DNA of 64,000 bases from Paguma larvata (taxonomy: Eukaryota; Chordata; Mammalia; Carnivora; Viverridae): contig CM057830.1 of NCBI GenBank assembly GCA_030068075.1, forward strand, positions 23,902,247 through 23,966,246, given 5' to 3'. Below are positions 1 to 11,361 of the stretch, piece by piece. The number at the start of each line of letters is the position of its first letter. The first letter of the stretch is position 1. Below the pieces are notes generated by a model. It had not been told where the DNA came from. It did not search any database and was given only the letters and a program-made list of their open reading frames with translations. Both the position numbers and the translations under genes were made by a program.

Positions 1-139
1 GGTCACATTCTTAATGCCTACTTTCCTCTGTTTCTAATTCTAGTCTTCTGCTGAAGACCGTTCATAATCTAACAACATTTCTGGATTCATCACTCAACTA
101 TTCCCCCCCATGTTATAGATGTCTGCGCAGACATTACAC

Positions 140-470
140 CTCTCCCAACCACATCATGCTTTTTGCTGTTCCTTTAAAAATTAATCTTCTTTCACACTCC
201 TATACTTTTGAACATGGTATTTGTTTCTAGAATGTTCTCCCTTAAGAAAGGAACTCGTATATAGGCTTTCAAATTCCAAGTTCAGTGATATTTCTACGTG
301 AACCTTTCCCAGAACTTCTGTAGGGTTTGCCTCTCCGTCTCCCATGTAATCATACTACTTTCCATGTGTTTTATTAGCTTTTGATCTATTTTTTTTAATT
401 ATTCTGAGATATTTGTCTCCCTGTTGTGAAATTTGCACCTCAGGGTGCAAATCATGTCTTATTCATTTTT
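140..470 (+). mobile_element. L2 LINE 3' region, fragment
   Basis: The forward strand reads like the L2 3' region: a C/T-rich stretch with 'gaatgttctcccttaag', then 'cgtgaacctttcccagaact' and a TACTACTTTCC-type segment. It is ancient and diverged, with no usable open frame. Bases 1-139 have similar composition but I cannot assign them. Confidence 0.5.
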
Positions 471-479
471 ATAAGCAGC

Positions 480-945
480 ATCTTCTTCAGCTTGGGATCT
501 ATATCAGTCAGCTTGGGCTAAGTTATATAACAGTTAACCCCCCAAATCTCAATGGCCTACACACAGCAATGGTGTGTTTCTTGCTTGTGATATCATGGGT
601 AGGTTGTGGCTCTCTTTCATGCTCTCTTTACTCCAAGACCCAGGCTGATAGAGCAAATTCCATCTGGAACATACCTGATTTTATGACAGAAGGCAAGAGA
701 TGAGGTGATCCTTGAGATTATAAATTTTCTGCTTAGAATTGACACACATCAATTCTACCCATATTTCATTGGCCTAAGCAAGTTGCATGACTACTTCTAA
801 TATCAGCAGTGATGTGATACCTAATTTTACTGCAGGAGTGAGCACTTAAAGTCACGTGGCTAAGTCTGATGTCAATGAGACAGGGGGATGTAAGCCCCTC
901 TGCGGTGAGAAGAGACAGTGACTGATATCATCAACCACGGGGACA
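480..945 (-). mobile_element. Old LTR-like interspersed repeat
   Basis: It resembles the old mammalian repeats at 5965-6345 and 59975-60505, sharing 'catttcattggcctaagcaa', 'gacccaggctgatagagcaa' and an opening 'tcagcttgggctaagttata'. Read on the minus strand it ends like a MaLR/ERVL-type LTR. The 96-codon open frame at 413-703 lies across it and is not a gene. The family name is uncertain. Confidence 0.4.
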
Positions 946-2145
946 CTTACACCTTAGAAACACCTCCTGTTCCTCACACAGTGAGGTTGCTTTTTACACA
1001 AACTTGCAGGGTGTTCCTTTGAAATCTTAAACTGTCAAATTATTAATGAAATCTTTCTTTAAGCATAAGATATGAAATAATTCAAATTTCTTACCTTGAA
1101 ATATTCACTCCAAAATCATAATTTCAAAACTAGAGGACCAAGCGAATTATTGGAAACTCTCTATTGCCAAGTGAACACACTATTTTAGCTGGCACCCGGA
1201 AATACCATCATCCTTTGTTAGTGCTAGTCTTTATTATTGGAGGTACTATCAGGGAAACTGTTCTTGTATACAGTTTTCCCTGCTCTGGGCAAACCATACA
1301 TATTTCAACCCCGTTCATGACTCTTCCACCATTAAAAATGTAATTCCCAAGTTCATCCCTGACCTGCCCGCTAACCACTTCCACACAGACTTAGAGCAAG
1401 TCAAATTGCTGCTTATCCTCATCCATGCAAGGAATGTAGATATACTGCTAAGATCCACGGTCTGTTCTGTAGATCAGATGGGTTACAAAATCTGATCTGT
1501 AGCATTCTCCAGGTTGATACAAAAGAAGTTTGAAATCCTGGTTCTCTTTTCCATTATCCAAGCAATTAACAAACCGATCAAGTGTCCTCGGAAACTTTTT
1601 CCTTCTTTGTCAACATTCACCAAGTAAAAATTTGGGCTGAGAAGGTTAAACTCTGCCTAACAACTGCTACCAAAAAAAGAAAATGTCCTATCAACCATAG
1701 ACCTTTTATATTTAACATGCTAATATCATGGAAACATGCATCCCTGTGTCAATTACTATAGTTAACATGTGGCAATGCAGGTATGTTTAATTACCATGCA
1801 ACCTTCCTTTATTCCTCCAGGCGTTCCATGCACACCCGCACATGCCATGTTACTCCTACAAGTAGTGCGATGTGATTTTGAAACATGCCCTGATGATACA
1901 CAATTTTCTGTAACCGTCATTCTGAAGATAAATTAGAAAAAGGCTTTTTCCCCAAATATGAGCTATTAACTCAAATAAGATAATTTAAATGTTTTAGACC
2001 CAAATATTGAAATTTTTATCTAAGTCACTGAGACACTGTGTGGGTACAGATCTCTGAAAACAGTTCGAACTCCTGTTAACAAGCGTGTCTTTCAATATGT
2101 TCCTCATGTCTGACCTTTTTTGCATTTTTGAACAATGACAGTCTT
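946..2145. other. Unassigned, apparently single-copy DNA
   Basis: I recognise no transposon, splice-bounded open frame or RNA gene. The stretch is AT-rich with mixed composition. Confidence 0.5.
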
Positions 2146-2240
2146 CAAGCAACAGATTTTTATTGAGCACCTATTATGTTCCAAGTACTGTGCTAATAAG
2201 CACTTTCTGTGGCTCCTTTCATTCTCAGCATCTCAGGAAA
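2146..2240 (-). mobile_element. MIR SINE fragment
   Basis: The text 'ttattgagcacctattatgt' followed by 'ccaagtactgtgctaataag' is the reverse complement of the MIR 3' half. It ends where the L1 tail begins. Confidence 0.6.
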
Positions 2241-3372
2241 TTCAAAAATTGTTTATTATTGAAGTATAGTTGACATACACCGTTCTTTTAGTTTCAGGTG
2301 GACAACACAGTGATTACACAATCCTGTACATCATGCAGTGCTCCTCACAGTAAGTGTGGTCATCTCATTACCCTACAGTATTATTATCTAATTATCGACT
2401 GTGTTCCCCATACTGTCCTTTTCATCTTCGAGACTTAGTTATTTTATAACTAGAAGTTTGTACTTCTTAACTCTTCACCTGTTTTGCCTTTCTCTCTTCC
2501 CCTCTGACAACGACCAGTTTGTTCTCTGTATTTGTTAGTCTGTTTCTGTTTATTTGTTTTGTATTTTAGATTCCATATATAAGTGAAATCATATGGTATT
2601 TGTCTTTCTCAGTCTAACTTATTTCACTTAGCTTAATACCCTCTAGGTCCATCTATGTTGTCACAAATAGCAAGGTCTCATTTTTTTTTAATGGTTGAGA
2701 AATATTCCATTGTATATATGCACCACATCTTCTTTATCCTTTTGTCATTAATGACTCATAGGTTGCTTCCACGTCTGGGCTGTTGTAAATAATGACTGCA
2801 GGAAACAGAGGGGTGCATATCTCTTTTCAAATTAGTGTTTTTATTTTCTTTTTTTTTAATTTTTTAACGTTTTTTTTTATTTATTTTTGAGAGACATAGA
2901 GACAGAGTGTGAGCAAGGGAAGGGAAGAGAGAGAGGGAGACACAGAATCCAAAGCAGGCTCCAGGCTCTGAGCCATCAGCACAGACCCCGCCACGGGGCT
3001 TGAACTCACAGACCGTGAGATCATGACCTGAGCTGAAGTCGGCCGTTTAACCAACTGAGTCACCCTGGCGCCCCGTGTTTTCATTTTCTTTAAGTAAATA
3101 CCCAGTAGTGGAATTACTGGATCAGATATCATTTATACTTTTAATTTTTTGAGGAACCTCCACACTGTTTTCTGTGGTGCCAGAACCAATTTACGTCCCC
3201 ACCAATAGTGCAGAGGGTTACTTTCTTTCCACATCCTTGCCAACCCTTGGTATTTCTTGACTTTTTGATACTAGCCATTCTGACTGGTGTAAAGTGATAC
3301 CTCATTGTGGTTTTGATTTGCATTTCCCTGATGATGAGTACTGTTGAGCATCTTTCCACATGTCTGTTGGCC
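2241..3372 (-). mobile_element. L1 LINE 3' end, 5'-inverted copy
   Basis: Read on the minus strand, this is the C-terminal part of L1 ORF2 (frame opening [20 protein letters not shown] at 3374) followed by the carnivore L1 3'UTR, with its end near 2241. The ORF2 frame is broken. A SINE interrupts it at 2852-3074. At 3372/3373 the L1 sequence flips to the forward strand at almost the same ORF2 position, so this block and the next form one 5'-inverted insertion. Confidence 0.8.
2852..3074 (-). mobile_element. Felid tRNA-Lys-derived SINE
   Basis: Full length and reversed: a poly-T start, the purine-rich complement of the (CT)n region, 'gtgagatcatgacctgagct', and a head ending in GGCGCCCC. A target duplication of the form GTGTTTT(T/C)ATTTTC lies on both sides (from about 2836 and 3075) inside the host L1. 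Confidence 0.85.
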
Positions 3373-4021
3373 ATCTGTATACTACAAAACTATAGTAATC
3401 AAAACAGTATGGTACTGGCACAAAAAATAGACCTATAGATCAATGGAACAGGATAGAAACCCCAGAAATAAATCCATGATTATGTGGTCAATTAATCTAC
3501 AACAAAGGAGACAAGAATAAACAATGGGGAAGAGACAGTCTCTTCAACAAAAGGTGCTGGGAAAACTGGACAGCTCCATTCAAAACAATGAACGTGGACC
3601 ACTTTCTTACACCACACACAATTAGAAATTCAAAATGGATTAAAGAACTAAATGTGAGACCCGAAGTCATAAAACTCCTAAAAGAAACATAGTCAGTAAT
3701 CCCTTGGACATCAGATTTAGCAACATTTCTATGGATATGTATCCCCAGGCAAGGGAAACAAAAGCAAAAATAAACTATTGACACTACACCAAAATAAAAA
3801 GGTTTTGCACAGCAAAGCTCTTCAACAAAATAAAAGCAAATAAACATCAACAAAACAAAAAGGCAACCCACCGAATAGGAGAGAATATTTGCAAAAGATA
3901 TACTTGATCAGAGGTTAATATCTAAGGCATATAAAAAATGTATACAATTCAACACCTCCAAAAAAGTAAATAATTCGGTTGAAAAATGGGCAGAAGACCT
4001 TAAGAGACATTTCCAAAGGGA
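3373..4021 (+). mobile_element. Inverted 5' part of the L1 copy
   Basis: Forward-strand L1 ORF2 sequence ('aatcaaaacagtatggtact', 'gggaaaactggacagctcca', 'aaatgggcagaagaccttaa'). It ends at the motif coding for RHF just upstream of the MANRH motif that starts the minus-strand half. This join is the signature of twin priming. Several stops break the frame. Confidence 0.75.
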
Positions 4022-4034
4022 ATATTTTCTTTTC

Positions 4035-4215
4035 TAAGTGGCATTTAAGTCAGGCATTGAAGAGTGCCTGGGATTTACTAGGGAAGGGAGAGCCTTTCAG
4101 GTGGAAGGTATAGGCAGACCAGAGCCCTCAGGTGGGAAACGTCTTGGCATGGTCAAGGAACTGAAAAGAGACAAAGGTGGTTGGGACAGAGTGTGAGAGA
4201 GAACAAGTGGGCAAC
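4035..4215 (-). mobile_element. L2 LINE fragment
   Basis: Reverse complement of the L2 ORF2 3' region: 'tggcatttaagtcaggcatt', then 'agagcctttcaggtggaagg' and 'gagccctcaggtgggaaac'. Ancient and non-functional. Confidence 0.55.
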
Positions 4216-4695
4216 AAGTTGATAATACCATCACTATTTATGGGGATGCTGTGTTAATGCGCATTTTCTGTATCTAATGTATGAGTATCAATTTTTGTAT
4301 TTATTTAAAATGAACCCCCATCCCCCCTTTTCCTACCTATGCAGGCGTAAATGTTTATAGTGAATATTCTGCAACAATCTGGCAGAACAGAATTATGGAA
4401 CGGGCCACGTTTTCCGCATTTTTGTCAGTCAGACTGAGGAATACATTCTGTAGGTATGTAATCCTGTTTTTTCCGGGCGGGGGGGTTGATTCTCTCTGTG
4501 CTTTATCTTGATGCCAGTATAATGATGCTCGAGGACTTCTCTGTGTTGGTAATAGTCCCATACACATTTTAAAAGGCAATAAATCTGCTCTATCACAATA
4601 TTGTTTGACACAATTTAAAATTCTCATTAACTTCAGTGAGAATGTGTACTTAAGAAAGCACCTAAATAGTTGTCTTATGTTCAAATACAGTGTTT
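4216..4695. other. Unassigned DNA
   Basis: No feature recognised. The 141-codon minus-strand frame at 4355-4780 is not supported: it crosses into the forward L1 that begins near 4696 and has no splice or homology support. Confidence 0.45.
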
Positions 4696-5307
4696 GAATA
4701 ATCAACGAAACTAAAAGGCAACCTACAGAATATGAGAAGGTATTTGTAAATGACATATAAGATAAAGGGTTGGTATCCAAACTATATAAATAACTTAATC
4801 AAAATCAACACCCAAAAACCAAATATTCCAATTAAAAAATGGGCAGAAGACGTAAATAGACATTTTTCCAGAGATACCCGGATGGCCAACAGACACATGA
4901 AAAGATGCTCAACATCACTCAGCATCAGGGAAATACAAATCTAAACTACAATGGGCTATGTCCTCATACCCATCAGAGTGGCTAAAATCAACAACACAAG
5001 AAACAACAGGTGTCGAAGAGGATATGGAGAAAGGGGAGCCCTCTTCTACTGTTGGTAAGAATGCAAACTGGTACAGCCAGTCTAGAAAACAGTATGGAGT
5101 TTCCTGAAAAAGTTAAAAATAGAACTTCTCTACAGTCCAGCAACTGCATTACTAGGTATTTACTGAAAAATACAAAAATACTAATTCAAAGGGATAGATG
5201 CATCCCTATGTTTAAAGCAACATTATTGACGATAGCCAAATTATGGGAACATCCCAAGTATCCACTGACTGATGCATGGATAAAAAAGATGTGAGGTGTG
5301 TGTGTGT

Positions 5308-5344
<37 letters not shown>

Positions 5345-5745
5345 GGAATATTGCTCAGCCATAAAAAAAATGAAATTTTATCATTCACAACAACAATGGA
5401 TGGAGCTGGAGAGTATTATGCTAAGTGAAATAAATCAGCCAGAGAAAGACACACACTATATGATTTCATTCATATGTAGAAATTAAGAAAGAAAACAAAT
5501 GAGCAAAAGGGGGAAAAAGGAAAGAGAGGCAAACCAAGAAACAGACTCTGAACTATAGAAAACAGGTTGATGGTTACGAGAGGGGAGGGGATGGGTGAAA
5601 CAGGTGATGGGGACTAAGGAGTGCACTTGCTGTGATCAGCACTGGGTGTTGTATAGAAGTGTTGAATCACTGTTTTGTACACCTAAAACTAATACTACAC
5701 TGTATGTTAACTGGAATTTAAATATAAACTTAAAAAAATATGGCA
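4696..5745 (+). mobile_element. 5'-truncated L1 LINE
   Basis: Forward L1 with the ORF2 C-terminal region ('gggcagaagacgtaaataga', the [11 protein letters not shown] motif at about 4882-4914, then IWRKGSP and MEYCSAIKK-like pieces) followed by the L1 3'UTR and an A-rich end near 5745. ORF2 survives only as pieces in shifting frames. A long TG microsatellite has grown inside ORF2 at 5295. Confidence 0.8.
5295..5341 (+). repeat. (TG)n microsatellite inside L1 ORF2
   Basis: About 22 TG units with one TA interruption, where L1 ORF2 normally reads GATGTGGTATATATAT ahead of ATGGAATAT. The open frame of alternating Cys and Val here is an artefact. Confidence 0.9.
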
Positions 5746-5964
5746 TTTGATAGTTTTTGCTTCTTCTCATTTTAATTACTGAGTATCTATTGGGACCTTA
5801 CCTCATGTTACTTCCTTAGGCGTATCTTATCTGAAAAACATATTTTCTTTCATTTTTAGATTTTTATTAAAATCTTTTGGAATATTCAACTCATTTCAAT
5901 GTGTTTACCATGTCTCTTTTAAAGCCCTAGTTGGATAAAGTTAGGTTCGTCTGTGACATTCAGT

Positions 5965-6345
5965 CATTCAATCCAAAACGATAGTACCTTGAACAACATA
6001 GAAGTTCATTTCTATGTCATTTATATTTATTAGTCTAGGGATAGAAATTTCTTGGTTGTTACAGCATCTCCATGTTCATCAAGGATCTGTCATGAACATC
6101 CTTCTATCTTCCTCCTCTACCACGACTATTAGTCTACTGCTTATGGTCAAGGTAACTGCCATAGGTCCAGCCATCAAATCCACATTCTATCAGGAAGATG
6201 GATGAGATGAGGAACAAGCGGCAAAATGTCTCTTTGAACATATTTACCAAGAAGCTAACATGCCACCATTTTTTGTACATGCCATTGAACATAATTTAGT
6301 CACAAAGCCATGCTTGGTTGAAAGGAAGACTGGGAAGACTACTTT
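5965..6345 (-). mobile_element. Old LTR-like interspersed repeat
   Basis: Begins 'gaacaacatagaagttcatt', continues with 'gccatcaaatccacattcta', and ends with 'ttagtcacaaagccatgc' and 'gactgggaagact'. This is the same broad style as the blocks at 480 and 59975, probably a MaLR/ERVL-type LTR. Subfamily not assigned. Confidence 0.4.
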
Positions 6346-6844
6346 TTAATACAAATCTAAAAATGAAGGAAAATATGTTTTTCAGAGAAGATATACCCAA
6401 GGAAGTAACATGAGGCAAGGTCCTGATAGAGTATTTATTTATAGATTTATCCTACACGGGCATGTACTCGGTAGAAATCAGGGGTTCTATTACTAGAAGA
6501 GAAGGAGAAAATGGATTTTGGAATAGACATCCATATCTAGAGTAAAATATATTCCAAAATACAAAAATAAATAAGCGAATCTGTGTGACGTGAAATCTGC
6601 CTTTTCTGAGTCTTAACTATCCTTTTTGCCTCCTGCCCTTGCCTCACACCACCCTGTCTGTAGGCTTTACCACAGATGTTTGAGCTCATCTATGATTTTG
6701 TAATACGTGGCTCATCCAGAGAAGTGTGAGTTACACGTTTACTCTGTTTTGAAATAAGTGCTTTTTACTCAGAGCTCTCATTCTCAGCCCTGAAAGGGAA
6801 GAGTGATTCTCATTTGGGTCTAACAATTCGCAGTCTATCAAAAA
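6346..6844. other. Unassigned DNA
   Basis: No repeat or gene feature recognised. Confidence 0.4.
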
Positions 6845-8600
6845 TATTTTTCAAAGAGGTTCATTTTATTGATGTAAAATTTATATCCCATATAACACAA
6901 AATTCCCCCCCATTTAAACCATTTTTAGGCACAATTCAGTGCCTTTTAATGTATTTACAATGTTGTGCAACCATCATCGCTCTCTTATTCCAGAACATTT
7001 TCATCGTCTTCAAAACATGTACCCGCTAAGCAGTCACTCTGCATTCCTCCTCCCCACCAAGCCCTTGCAACCACTGATCTGCTTTCTGTCTGTATGAATT
7101 TGCCTCTTCTGCACATTTCCTAGAAGTGGAATCTTACGACATGTGGCCTTTTGTGTCTGGCTTATTTCACTTAGCGCAGTGTTTTCAAAGTTCATACATG
7201 TCGTAGGACCTGTGAGTACTTCCTTTTTTCATGGCCCAATTTATCCCATTGTGTGGATGTACCACATATCATCTCTCCACTCATCAGGTGATGGACACTT
7301 GGGTTTTTCCTGCTTTTTTGGCTAATTTTCAGTAATGCTGCTATAAACATTCATATACAACTTTTTGTTAGAACGTATGTTTTTATTTCTCTTGTGTATC
7401 CACGTAGGAGTAGAATTGCTTCATTTTATGATGATTCTATATTTAACTTTTTGAGAAACCACTAAACTGTTTTCACAGTGCCTGGACTGGTTTATATCCC
7501 CCACCAGCAATGTATGAGGGTTACCGCTTCTCCACATCTTTGCCAGTACTTTTTATTTTCTGTTCATTTTTTAATTATAGCATGCTAGTGGGTGTGAAGT
7601 AGTATCTCATCGTGGTTTTGAAATACATTTTTCTAATGATTAATGATGCTGAGCATCTTTTCGTGTGTTTGTTGACCATTTGTCTATCTTTTGTGGAGAA
7701 ATGCCTTTTTGAGTGCCAAGTTTTTAATTGGGTTGTTTGTATTTTTGTAGTTGAGCATGAAAAGTTCTTTGTATAATCTGGATATTAGTCCTTATCAAAT
7801 ATATGATTTCCAAATATTTTCTCACATTCCTAGATTATCCTTTTACTTTTTTGATAGGTCCTTTGATGCATAAAAGTTTTTTTTTAATTTCACTAGAGTC
7901 AAATGTATCACTTTTTCCTTTTGTTGTTTGTGTTTCTGTTGTCACTTTTAAGAAACCAATACCTAATCCATGGTCATAAAGATTTACATCTATGTCTTCT
8001 TCAAAGAGTTGTATTGTTGTAGCTCTTACTTTTAAGTATTTGATCCATTCTGCATTAATTTTTGTATATGATGTGAGATAAAGGTACAAATTCAATTTTT
8101 TTTGCATGTGAATATCTCATTATCCCAATACCATTTGCTCAAAATGCTGTCCTTTCCTCATTGAATTGTCTTGGCCCCCTTCTCAGAAATCAGTGGACCA
8201 CAAGTGTAAGGATTCGTTCCTAGAATCTCTATTCTATTCTGCTGATCTATATGTCTGTTCTTATGCCAGCACATTGTTTTGATTTAACAGCTTTGTAGTA
8301 AGTTTTGAAATCAAGAAGTGTGAAGTCATCCCCCTTTGTACTTCTTTAAAATTGGGTACAGTTGATACACAGTGTTGCATGAGTTTCAGGTGTACAACAT
8401 AGTGATTTGACAAGTTTATGCCTTATGCTATGTTCCCCACAAGTGTAGCTACCATCTGTCCTGATATATTGCCTTTACAATATCACTATCTATATTCCTC
8501 ATGCTGTACCTTTTCTACCTGTCACTTATTTATTCCATAACTGGAAGCCTGTATCTCCAAATCGTTTTGGCTATTTGTGATTTCCTGTAATTCCACATTC
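6845..8600 (-). mobile_element. Old L1 LINE, 3' half
   Basis: The minus strand carries an old mammalian L1 3'UTR (starting near 'ttcattttattgatgtaaaa') and the ORF2 C-terminal region. Recognisable pieces on the forward strand are 'gtttatatcccccaccagca', 'gatgctgagcatcttttcgt' and 'ccataccatttgct'-like text near 8130. It is interrupted by a nested L1 tail at 8345-8558 and resumes with 'cgttttggctatttgtgatt'. All frames are broken. Confidence 0.75.
8345..8558 (-). mobile_element. Nested L1 3'-end fragment
   Basis: 'gagtttcaggtgtacaacat' followed by 'agtgatttgacaagttt' marks the carnivore L1 3'UTR in reverse. It sits inside the older L1, whose ORF2 text continues on both sides, so it is a later insertion. 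Confidence 0.65.
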
Positions 8601-10245
8601 CATCGGGAAATTGGGACCATCTACTATTTCTGCAAGTCCATAGGAAACCCCATGGAGTGGAGTGTACTCTGGCTTTTAAGGAGTCATTTTATCATCCCAG
8701 CCACATAGAATTGGTGAGGCGATAACTGAGTTACACAATTGTCAGGGAGCCTGTCTAATTATTCGAATAATCATATGCCCACAGGATCCTGTTATTATCC
8801 CCACAAAGTAACATGCATGAAGATAGTCTATATGTGAACTATTGTGGCAGTTTGTCTGAAGTTCACCTCAAATTTTCCAGCTTCAGCAAACAATAAATAT
8901 TCAAGGACAATGAGAACTATAATTTAGCATCCACAAAGACGTGTTATTGAACATAACTCTTGCCTCTAAAATCACCCTCATTTCCAAAGATAGCCAAATT
9001 GAGACTTAATTCATTTGTAAAACAAGTCCACCTTCAACCACTTTGGCCTAATTATTTACAAAGCTCAGCAAGAATAGTGATTGACCAAACTTGCTTTTCT
9101 GGAACTTTTCCTAAGGAATCTCTAGATTGAAACTTTAATAGCCTCTCGTGGCCAGAAGCCAAGCCAAATACTTGCCACCAGACTTGCCTGAAATACCTGT
9201 AGATTTAAGTGAATTCCTCTTTTTGGGAGTCTCCGAAATATCTTGAGGTTTCTTGCACCTGCCAGGAAGTGACATTCTTTACTCACCTGATAAGGCTGCT
9301 GGGAACTCTAAGCAAGGTATCAGGCCAACATTTCCAAGGGGCTGTATTGGCTTCATAAAGTCAACCTTAGTTCCTTCAAGCTTTCTGGTCATATCTGAGT
9401 CTCTGCATGTCTCTCTCAGATAATGACCTTCCAGTCAAAGCCTTGGTAATATAACCAGTGTTTCCAGTGAGGTCCTATTACAAAGAGAACAGATTCTTAT
9501 TGAACTTTTGCAAAAAACTGTAATTGCCATGAAAGAAAGAATACCCACTTGAGAGTTTCTGAAATCTAGAGGGTTCAGGTAGAGGGAAAATTAAATGTTT
9601 CAATTTGTTCCGAAAGGAATATTCTATCATATTTCTGTAAGTCATATATTAAGAGAAAACTTCCTTAATCTGCAAGAGCACACATTAGAGAACCAGCATT
9701 GTTTCAAGAAAGAGTCATAAAAACTATAATCACCTTTCTCAATTCATTTAGTCCCATGTCATTCTGGTTCTGTCTGAATGCACCTTTCCCATTAGTTCTG
9801 GGAAGTCCTACTCAGCCTGGTTTTACCGTCTTAAGGATATCAGAAACCTGTGTTTGTTAAAAGTCCTTCTCAGGAATCTCCTTGAAGATGAAACACATTT
9901 TGCAAGAGGATACGAACAATAACTATAGATGACAAAAGACCCAAAAATGGTTGAAGATTTGATGAGAGATCATTATAATGAAGTTGACAAGGAAATCTAT
10001 TATTTTTGTAGCACACAATATTTCAGTAATCAGAATATCAAGCGATGACCATATACCAAGATATATTAAAACTTAAGGAATTTTATATATTTTCTAGAAT
10101 GGTTATAGCATTTACCCATGTAACACAACCTAAGACTTATCACCATTTGTTTGACAATGCTTCCCATGTAACTTAACATGCCAAATAAACAAGCCTAATT
10201 AGTCAAAAGATACTCATTCAGAATTTGAATATTGAGAATTTTGTT
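8601..10245. other. Unassigned AT-rich region
   Basis: No coding frame or repeat I can name. The wording (A/T-rich, many short near-polypurine runs) continues in style beyond the SINEs to about 12.7 kb and may be one old element, possibly the interior of an endogenous retrovirus ending in the LTR-like block at 13.6-14.05 kb. That is an inference only. Confidence 0.3.
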
Positions 10246-10263
10246 AAAAATCTCAGAAGGTTT

Positions 10264-10486
10264 GGGGTGCCAGGGTGGCTCAGTCAGTTAATCGTCTGAC
10301 TTTGGCTCAGGTCATGATCTCACAGTTCACGAGTTCGAGCCCCACATTGAGGTCTCTGCTGTCAGCATGGAGCCAACTTGGGATCCTCTGTCCCCCTCTA
10401 TCTGCACCTCCCCTGCTTGTGTGCACGAGAGCACTCTGTCTCTCTCTGTCTCTCTCTCTCTCTCTCAAAACTAAACTTAAAAAAAA
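10264..10486 (+). mobile_element. Felid SINE, first of tandem pair 1
   Basis: Full-length forward SINE: head 'ggggtgccagggtggctcag', B-box-like 'gttcgagcc', (CT)n, A-rich tail. It is preceded by TTAAAAATCTCAGAAGG (from 10244), and its tail runs into a shortened copy of that target before the next SINE. Confidence 0.9.
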
Positions 10487-10494
10487 TCTCAGCA

Positions 10495-10703
10495 ATGCCT
10501 GAGTGTTTCAGTCGGTTAAACATCCGACCTTGGCTCAGGTCATGATCTTGTGGTTTATAAATTCAAACCGCACGTCAGGCTCTATGCTGATGGCTCAGAG
10601 CCTGGAGCCTGCTTCAGATTCTGTGTCTCCTTCTCTCTCTGCCCCTCCCCTGCTCATACTCTGTCTCTCTCTCAAAGATCATGAAAACATTTTTAAAAAT
10701 TTT
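10495..10703 (+). mobile_element. Felid SINE, second of tandem pair 1
   Basis: Forward SINE with a diverged head ('tgcctgagtgtttcagtcgg'). It ends in A-rich sequence followed by TTAAAAATCTGAGAAGGTTT (10702-10721), which matches the 20-bp target before the first SINE with one mismatch. Confidence 0.88.
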
Positions 10704-11115
10704 AAAAATCTGAGAAGGTTTTAAAGTACATCCCTAAAAGGGATCACAGATTATTACAAAATTGAATATGTATATTTAACCAAGGTGGCAATAAGGGATT
10801 CTACAGGAAGTTATATAGTTGTTAGCAAAACTTAGCTCCATTAATACTGAGAAGTTTTAAGTAAACAAAGACCTGATAAAGACAAGACACAGAAGCTTTC
10901 ATTTTCTGGGTGGATAAAGAAAAGGAAAAATTAAACTTTCTTATCAAGAACAGATCAACAATCCAGAAAACTATGACTTTTTAACAGAAAGAAAAGCAGA
11001 ATTTTAATCTTATACCAGTGTACTTTAAAAATCCGTTCATTTCTACCTTAGTCCAGACCACTCATAAAATTCTTTCCCAAAGATTTCCTTTATAAACCTT
11101 CTACAACTTTCTTTT

Positions 11116-11361
11116 TCTTTTTTTTAAAGTTTATTTATTTTTGAGAGAGAGAGAGCAAGAGAGAGAGAGGCATGAGCAAGTGGGAGAGGGGCAAAGAGAG
11201 AGAGGGATAGAGAGAGAGAATCCCAAGCTGGCTCTCTGCTGTCAGCACAGAGTCCAACTCGAGATTCAGAGCCATGAACTGTGAACTCATGAACTGTGAG
11301 CTCATGACCTGAGCCGAAGTCAGGAGTCTGATGCTTAACTGACTGAGCCACCCAGGTGCCC
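11116..11361 (-). mobile_element. Felid SINE with internal duplication
   Basis: Reversed SINE ending 'gagccacccaggtgccc'. Near 11275-11308 the segment 'tgaactgtgaactcatgaac' is followed by 'tgtgagctcatgacctgag', a short internal duplication not seen in neighbouring copies. Confidence 0.85.

Noticed and set aside
4355..4780. 141-codon minus-strand frame
   Set aside because: It overlaps the start of a forward L1 and has no splice or homology support.
5298..5486. Frame starting with alternating Cys-Val
   Set aside because: This is translation of a TG microsatellite followed by L1 ORF2 remnants.
10264..10486. tRNA-like A-box and B-box sequences in SINE heads, seen as possible tRNA genes
   Set aside because: They are parts of tRNA-derived SINEs with (CT)n and A tails, without an intact cloverleaf.
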